Made by a program: the position numbers and the translations under genes. Positions 6,901 to 10,889 of a stretch of 10,889 nucleotides of DNA are shown one piece after another. The DNA comes from Lysobacterales bacterium (lineage in GTDB: Bacteria; Pseudomonadota; Gammaproteobacteria; Xanthomonadales; S139-57), in assembly GCA_026993285.1 (NCBI GenBank), contig JALWTZ010000354.1:2668-13556 (forward strand), in the 5' to 3' direction. A model generated the notes under the pieces. That model was not told where the DNA came from. It saw only the letters and a program-made list of their open reading frames with translations, and searched no databases. Each line of letters starts with the position of its first letter. Position 1 is the stretch's first letter.

Positions 6901-7773
6901 ATGAATCAGGCCATATTCGATCCGGTTCAGTACAAGAAAACCACCCGCCAGCAATGGGATCACGCAGCAGAAGCCTGGTACAACTGGGGCACACTGCTGT
7001 CCCGCTGGTTGGGGCCTGCAACGGAAATCATGCTGGACATGGCCGGTGTGAACGAAGGCAAGAGGGTGCTGGATGTCGCGGCAGGTGCGGGTGAGCAGAC
7101 CCTGGCGGCAGCACGGCGTGTGGGTCCGTCCGGCAGGGTACTGGCTACTGATCTGTCTCCGGCCATTCTGGAGTATGCTCGTTCTTCTGCGCGCCTGGCC
7201 GGGTTCGACAACATTGATACGCAAGTGGTGGATGGGGAGGCGCTCGATACACTCCAGGCCGAGCCGTTCGATGCAGTGATCTCCCGTGTAGGGTTGATCT
7301 ATTTCCCCGACCAGCAAAAGGCGCTGGCTGGCATGCGCAAGCAGTTGAAAGCCGGTGGCAGGGTGGCTGCCATGGTGTATTCCACGGCGGAAAAAAACGG
7401 GTTTTTCTCCATCCCGGTTTCCATCATCCGCCGCCGGGCTCAACTGCCGCCACCGTTACCCGGCCAGCCCGGCCCCTTCAGCCTCGGTGACAAGGATGTG
7501 CTGCGCAAGACGCTGGAAGACGCGGGATTTTGCGATGTGGAAATCGAAACCATTGATGCACCGGTTCGTCTGCCATCGGCGGCGGAATGCCTGCAATTCG
7601 AACAGGAATCCTTCGGCGCGTTGCATCAGATGCTGTCCGGCTTGTCAGCCACCGAACAGGATGAAGCCTGGGACGAGATTGAACAGGCCTTGTCACAATT
7701 TGAAAAAAACGGCCAGTTTACAGGCCCCTGTGAAATGCTGGTGGCAGCCGGTACCAAACCGGCGGAGCATTGA
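6901..7773 (+). CDS. Class I SAM-dependent methyltransferase
   Basis: A protein of 290 residues with the Rossmann-like methyltransferase fold. Motif I is VLDVAAGAGEQ at residues 56-66 (glycine loop for S-adenosylmethionine). The acidic residue ending strand 2 is D84 in VLATDLSP. A later strand and helix read FDAVISRVGLIYFPDQQKAL, and motif III is LKAGGRVAAMVYS. This is the UbiE/COQ5-like subgroup that methylates small molecules, but the acceptor is not evident. Residues from about 165 onward, with a Pro-rich PPPLPGQPGP, form a variable cap likely to hold the substrate. A strong AGGAGG at 6889-6894 lies 6 nt before the ATG. It is the first gene of an operon with the nitrilase (3 nt gap), suggesting the two act on the same compound or pathway. 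Confidence 0.92.
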   Translation: MNQAIFDPVQYKKTTRQQWDHAAEAWYNWGTLLSRWLGPATEIMLDMAGVNEGKRVLDVAAGAGEQTLAAARRVGPSGRVLATDLSPAILEYARSSARLAGFDNIDTQVVDGEALDTLQAEPFDAVISRVGLIYFPDQQKALAGMRKQLKAGGRVAAMVYSTAEKNGFFSIPVSIIRRRAQLPPPLPGQPGPFSLGDKDVLRKTLEDAGFCDVEIETIDAPVRLPSAAECLQFEQESFGALHQMLSGLSATEQDEAWDEIEQALSQFEKNGQFTGPCEMLVAAGTKPAEH

Positions 7774-7776
7774 GCC

Positions 7777-8760
7777 GTGTGCCGTGTTGCCATCGTCCAA
7801 ACCGCTCCGGCCATGCTCGACAAGGATGCCGGCATTCGCAAGGCTGTAACCCGGTTGGAAGCGGCAGCGAATCAGGGTGCGGTGCTGGTGGTTTTCTCCG
7901 AAACCTTCCTGCCCGGTTACCCGGCCTGGGTGTGGCGGCTGCGCCCAGGGGCTGACTGGCAATTATCGGAAGCGCTGTATCAGCGCTTGACGACTCAGGC
8001 AATCGATTTGGCAACGGATGATTTGCTGCCATTATGCGAAGCCGCCCGTCGTCTTCAACTTACGGTAGTGCTGGGCGTGGTCGAGCGTGACCCGGATTAT
8101 GGCCGTACCACGCTCTATAACACCGTGGTTATCATCGGCCCGGATGGGTCGATGCTGAACCGACATCGCAAGCTCATGCCCACCAACCCGGAGCGCATGG
8201 TATGGGGCCTGGGGGATGCCAGCGGCCTGCGTGTGGTGGAAACAGCGGCTGGACGATTAGGTTCGCTGATTTGCTGGGAAAATTACATGCCGCTGGCCCG
8301 CTATGCATTGTACGCACAGGGCATGCAAGTGCATATTGCGCCAACCTACGATACAGGTGAAGGCTGGCTGGGCACGCTGCAGCACATTGCCAGGGAAGGC
8401 CGTTGCTGGGTGTTGGGTTGTGGTCATCTACTGCGCGGCCGGGACCTGCCCGAAGACCTGCCCGGCCGCGAGCAACTCTATCCGGACCCGGAAGAATGGA
8501 TTAACCCCGGTGATTCGGTGGTGATCGAACCCGGTGGCCGCGTGGCCGCCGGCCCGCTACATGAGGAGGATGGCCTGCTGATTCACGATATCGATCCAGC
8601 GCAAACCGCGGTTGCCCGGCGTGCGCTGGATGTCACGGGTCACTATGCCCGCCCGGATATTTTCCAGTTGCGTGTGCATCGGGCGACTTTGTCACCTGTG
8701 GCATTCGATGAGGGTGAAGTGTCTCGGCCTACTCCGAGCGCAACGCCTCCACCGGATTGA
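7777..8760 (+). CDS. Nitrilase-family C-N hydrolase
   Basis: A protein of 327 residues, normal for true nitrilases. The catalytic triad is visible: E42 in FSETFLPGYP, K132 in HRKLMPT and C166 in ICWENYMPLARYALYAQG. The Cys-Trp-Glu motif followed by NYMPL, then QVHIAPT, is characteristic of the nitrilase/cyanide hydratase branch, which converts a nitrile to a carboxylate and ammonia; amidase branches differ here. Substrate type (aliphatic, aryl or arylaceto-) cannot be told. It is cytosolic, and the family forms spiral oligomers. It starts at GTG 7777, 3 nt after the methyltransferase stop, with GGAG at 7764-7767, so translation is probably coupled. The last 32 bp, encoding a Pro/Ser/Thr-rich tail, overlap the 3' end of the opposing permease gene. 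The neighbouring divergent LysR regulator is the probable controller. Confidence 0.93.
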   Translation: MCRVAIVQTAPAMLDKDAGIRKAVTRLEAAANQGAVLVVFSETFLPGYPAWVWRLRPGADWQLSEALYQRLTTQAIDLATDDLLPLCEAARRLQLTVVLGVVERDPDYGRTTLYNTVVIIGPDGSMLNRHRKLMPTNPERMVWGLGDASGLRVVETAAGRLGSLICWENYMPLARYALYAQGMQVHIAPTYDTGEGWLGTLQHIAREGRCWVLGCGHLLRGRDLPEDLPGREQLYPDPEEWINPGDSVVIEPGGRVAAGPLHEEDGLLIHDIDPAQTAVARRALDVTGHYARPDIFQLRVHRATLSPVAFDEGEVSRPTPSATPPPD

Positions 8761-9928
8761 GCCCGGCGGCCTGCAGGGCCGGGATGGTGCCGGCCAGCAG
8801 GCCGATGAGCAGGGAAAGCCCAAGGGAGAGGGCGACATAATCCCAGGCAATGTGTACCGGCAGCGCCGGCAGCAGCCATTGCAGCAGGCCGGCCAGGCCC
8901 AGGCCCAGCCCCAGGCCGGCCAGCCCGCCCAGGGTGCCGAGCACGGCGGATTCCGCCAGAAACAGGGCCACGATTTGCCGCCGGGGCGCGCCCAGCGCGC
9001 GCAGCAAGCCCACCTCGTGCATGCGCTCCTGCACCGAGATGGTCATGATGGTGAAAATGCCGATGCCGCCGACCACCAGTGAAATGGCACCCAGGGCGGC
9101 CACGGCGAAGGTCAGCACATCCAGCACCGAGCCGAGCACTTCCAGCATCTGGTCCTGGGTGATAATGGTGAAATCCTCGCGCCCGTGCAGGGCGATCAGC
9201 CGTTGCCGGATGCGCCCGGCCACCGTATCGGCCTTCGCGTTGGCCGTGTAGAGTACATCGATTTCCATCAACCCCTCGTGGTTGAACATGGCCAGCGCCC
9301 GGCCCACGGGAATGTATACCGTGTCGTCCAGGTCAAAACCCAGCATCTGACCCTTGGCGCTCATGCTGCCGATCACCCGGTAGCTCTCGCCACCGATGCG
9401 GATTTTCTCGCCCAGCGGTGAATGGCTGCCGAACAGTTCCCGGCGCAGCTTGCTGCCGAGTACGGCATAGGCACGGGCGTGGCGCGGGTCGTCATCCGGC
9501 AGAAAACGCCCCTGGGCCACGGGAATCTGCCAGGCCTGGGGAACGGCCGAACCCGTGCCAAACAGGTTACTGCGCCGGCTTTTGCCCTGCCATTCCACCT
9601 CGGCATTGCCCTGGATGAAGGGCACCACCGCTTTCACCTGCGGCAGCCGCCGGAGATGGCGGGCATCTTCCAGTGACAGCGGGCGCACGGTGCTGATGAC
9701 GGCACCGGAAAGGCCCAGGGTTTCGCTCTTGCCGGGGGTGACCGCCAGCAGATGGGTGCCGAACTGGGTGAACTGGCCGATGACAAAGCGTTGCACGCCT
9801 TCGCCAAAGGCGGTGAGCAGCACCACGGCCAGTATGCCCACGGCAATACCCAGCCCGGTCAGCAGGCTGCGTCCCGGCTGGGCGCGGATGGCACTGGAAG
9901 ACAGTTGCAGAAGATCAGCCAGGCGCAT
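8729..9928 (-). CDS. ABC transporter permease, FtsX/MacB type
   Basis: A protein of 399 residues with the four-helix layout of MacB/SalY-type permeases. TM1 is at about residues 20-42. A large periplasmic MacB-like core domain spans about 45-268. TM2 is at about 271-298, TM3 at about 319-350 and TM4 at about 362-388. The cytoplasmic loop after TM2 has the family signature ERMHEVGLLRALGA, and the protein ends in the usual NPVEALRSE. No Walker motifs are present, so the ATPase is a separate subunit, not in this window. Such systems extrude macrolides, peptides or lipoproteins across the envelope by mechanotransmission, but the cargo is unknown here. It is the last gene of a minus-strand operon. 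Its ATG at 9926-9928 lies 9 nt after the stop of the upstream permease, and the GAGG ribosome site overlaps that stop, indicating coupling. The 3' end overlaps the nitrilase gene. Confidence 0.92.
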   Translation of the reverse strand: MRLADLLQLSSSAIRAQPGRSLLTGLGIAVGILAVVLLTAFGEGVQRFVIGQFTQFGTHLLAVTPGKSETLGLSGAVISTVRPLSLEDARHLRRLPQVKAVVPFIQGNAEVEWQGKSRRSNLFGTGSAVPQAWQIPVAQGRFLPDDDPRHARAYAVLGSKLRRELFGSHSPLGEKIRIGGESYRVIGSMSAKGQMLGFDLDDTVYIPVGRALAMFNHEGLMEIDVLYTANAKADTVAGRIRQRLIALHGREDFTIITQDQMLEVLGSVLDVLTFAVAALGAISLVVGGIGIFTIMTISVQERMHEVGLLRALGAPRRQIVALFLAESAVLGTLGGLAGLGLGLGLAGLLQWLLPALPVHIAWDYVALSLGLSLLIGLLAGTIPALQAAGLNPVEALRSE

Positions 9929-9937
9929 GGGCGGGCC

Positions 9938-10889
9938 TCATCGTCCGGTCAGCGCCTGTACCGGGTCCAGCCCGGCTGCCCGCCGGGCCGGCAGGATGCC
10001 GAAAACCATGCCGGTCAACAGCGCGGTGCCCACGGCGGCGGGGACGGCCCACCAGGGCGGAACCAATGGCACGGCAGGGTAGAGCTGGCCTGCGATCAGC
10101 AGTGCCAGCGCCGACAGCGCCAGCCCGAGCAGGGAACCGGCTGCGGCCATGAGCACGGCTTCCAGCAGAAACAGTTGCAGTACCTGTCCGCGTGCCGCGC
10201 CCAGTGCCTTGAGCAGGCCAATTTCCGGCACCCGCCGGCTGACGGTGACCAGCATGACATTCATGATCAGGATACCGGCCACCAGCAGACTGATGGTGGC
10301 AATGCCGGCCACGGTCAGGGTCAGTGCGGAGAGAATGCGGTCGAAGGTACTCAGCACCGCGTCTTGGGTAATCACGGTGACATCGGCCTTGCCGCCGTGC
10401 CGCCGGGCGATGATGGCCAGGGCGTCCTCGCGGGCCTTGTGCAGATCGGCCTTGCCGCGGGCCTGCATCAGCACGCGAAACAGGGAAGGATTGTTGAACA
10501 GGTTCTGGGCCGAGGCCACGGGAATGATGGCCACATCACTCAGATCCGTGCCCAGGGACATGCCTTCCGGTGTCAGGATGCCGATGACCTGATAGCGCTG
10601 GTCGGCGATGCGCACCCACTCGCCCAGTGCATTGCGCGGACCAAACAGGGCCTTTTTCAGTTTCTGCCCCAACACCACCACAGCCCGCTGCTGTGTCAGT
10701 GGCATTTCCGGCAACAGGCGCCCCTGCTGTACCTGCAGCTGCCGGGCGATAAAGAAATCCCGGTTGCTGCCCAGTATGGTGACATCCCGTTCCAGTGACC
10801 CGTGGGAAACCGGCGCCTGGCCCACGCTGATGGGACCGATGCGGATGATGGCCGGGCTGCGCAGCAGGGCCTGGGCATCTTCCAGGGTC
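9938..10889 (-). CDS. ABC transporter permease, FtsX/MacB type (5' end outside window)
   Basis: The reading frame stays open to the right edge, giving 316 visible residues; the start, TM1 and part of the periplasmic domain lie beyond the window. An internal GTG at 10823-10825 is not a sensible start because the frame upstream still reads like the same domain (TLEDAQALLRSPAIIRIGP). The visible part has the end of the MacB-like periplasmic domain, then TM2 around TVAGIATISLLVAGILIMNVMLV. Next come the signature RRVPEIGLLKALGA, TM3, TM4 and the terminal LDPVQALTGR. It is a paralogue of the next gene (same domain order, similar signature and tail), so the two probably form a heterodimeric transmembrane pair with one shared ATPase. 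That ATPase and any MacA-like adaptor would be expected further right. Confidence 0.9.
   Translation of the reverse strand, partial: TLEDAQALLRSPAIIRIGPISVGQAPVSHGSLERDVTILGSNRDFFIARQLQVQQGRLLPEMPLTQQRAVVVLGQKLKKALFGPRNALGEWVRIADQRYQVIGILTPEGMSLGTDLSDVAIIPVASAQNLFNNPSLFRVLMQARGKADLHKAREDALAIIARRHGGKADVTVITQDAVLSTFDRILSALTLTVAGIATISLLVAGILIMNVMLVTVSRRVPEIGLLKALGAARGQVLQLFLLEAVLMAAAGSLLGLALSALALLIAGQLYPAVPLVPPWWAVPAAVGTALLTGMVFGILPARRAAGLDPVQALTGR

Noticed and set aside
6376..7443. 355-codon minus-strand frame spanning the LysR start, intergenic region and methyltransferase
   Set aside because: It crosses two well-supported divergent genes and their promoter region; the part over LysR is a shifted frame of that gene.
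9752..10798. 348-codon plus-strand frame opposite the permeases
   Set aside because: Gln/His/Gly-rich translation typical of an antisense shadow; the minus strand encodes two recognisable permeases.

Overview
The window looks like an ordinary chromosomal stretch from a GC-rich (by eye around 60% G+C), probably free-living and possibly marine gammaproteobacterium. The basis is inference only: Shine-Dalgarno-led genes, a multiheme c-type cytochrome, a LysR regulator, and MacB/SalY-type ABC permeases. An Alcanivorax-like relative is one possibility, but no taxonomic marker such as rRNA is present. I see no phage, transposase, CRISPR array, tRNA or rRNA.

Layout. Positions 1-114 hold a cluster of four consecutive perfect stem-loops, probably non-coding. 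Then come an integral membrane protein with an APC/LeuT-fold look (260-1462, +); a short AT-rich promoter region with a perfect palindrome; an exported nonaheme cytochrome c with an acidic tail (1601-3967, +) ending at a strong intrinsic terminator (4001-4036); and a large class V aminotransferase / cysteine-desulfurase-like PLP enzyme (4153-5838, +). Convergent to that is a LysR-type regulator (5904-6785, -). Divergent from the regulator is a two-gene operon of a SAM-dependent methyltransferase (6901-7773, +) and a nitrilase (7777-8760, +). The nitrilase 3' end overlaps by 32 bp the end of an opposing ABC-transporter operon with two tandem FtsX/MacB-type permeases (8729-9928, - and 9938 to beyond the window edge, -).

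How they fit together. The most coherent unit is the LysR regulator with the divergently transcribed methyltransferase-nitrilase pair. The genes are 3 nt apart, the promoters overlap, and there are inverted repeats between them, so the regulator probably controls the operon. The cytochrome is probably its own transcription unit, with its own promoter and terminator. The two permeases are the distal end of an efflux or lipid/peptide export operon whose ATPase and adaptor would lie beyond the right edge. No single known multi-gene system spans the whole window. The least explained items are the nonaheme cytochrome, the long desulfurase-like enzyme and the stem-loop cluster.
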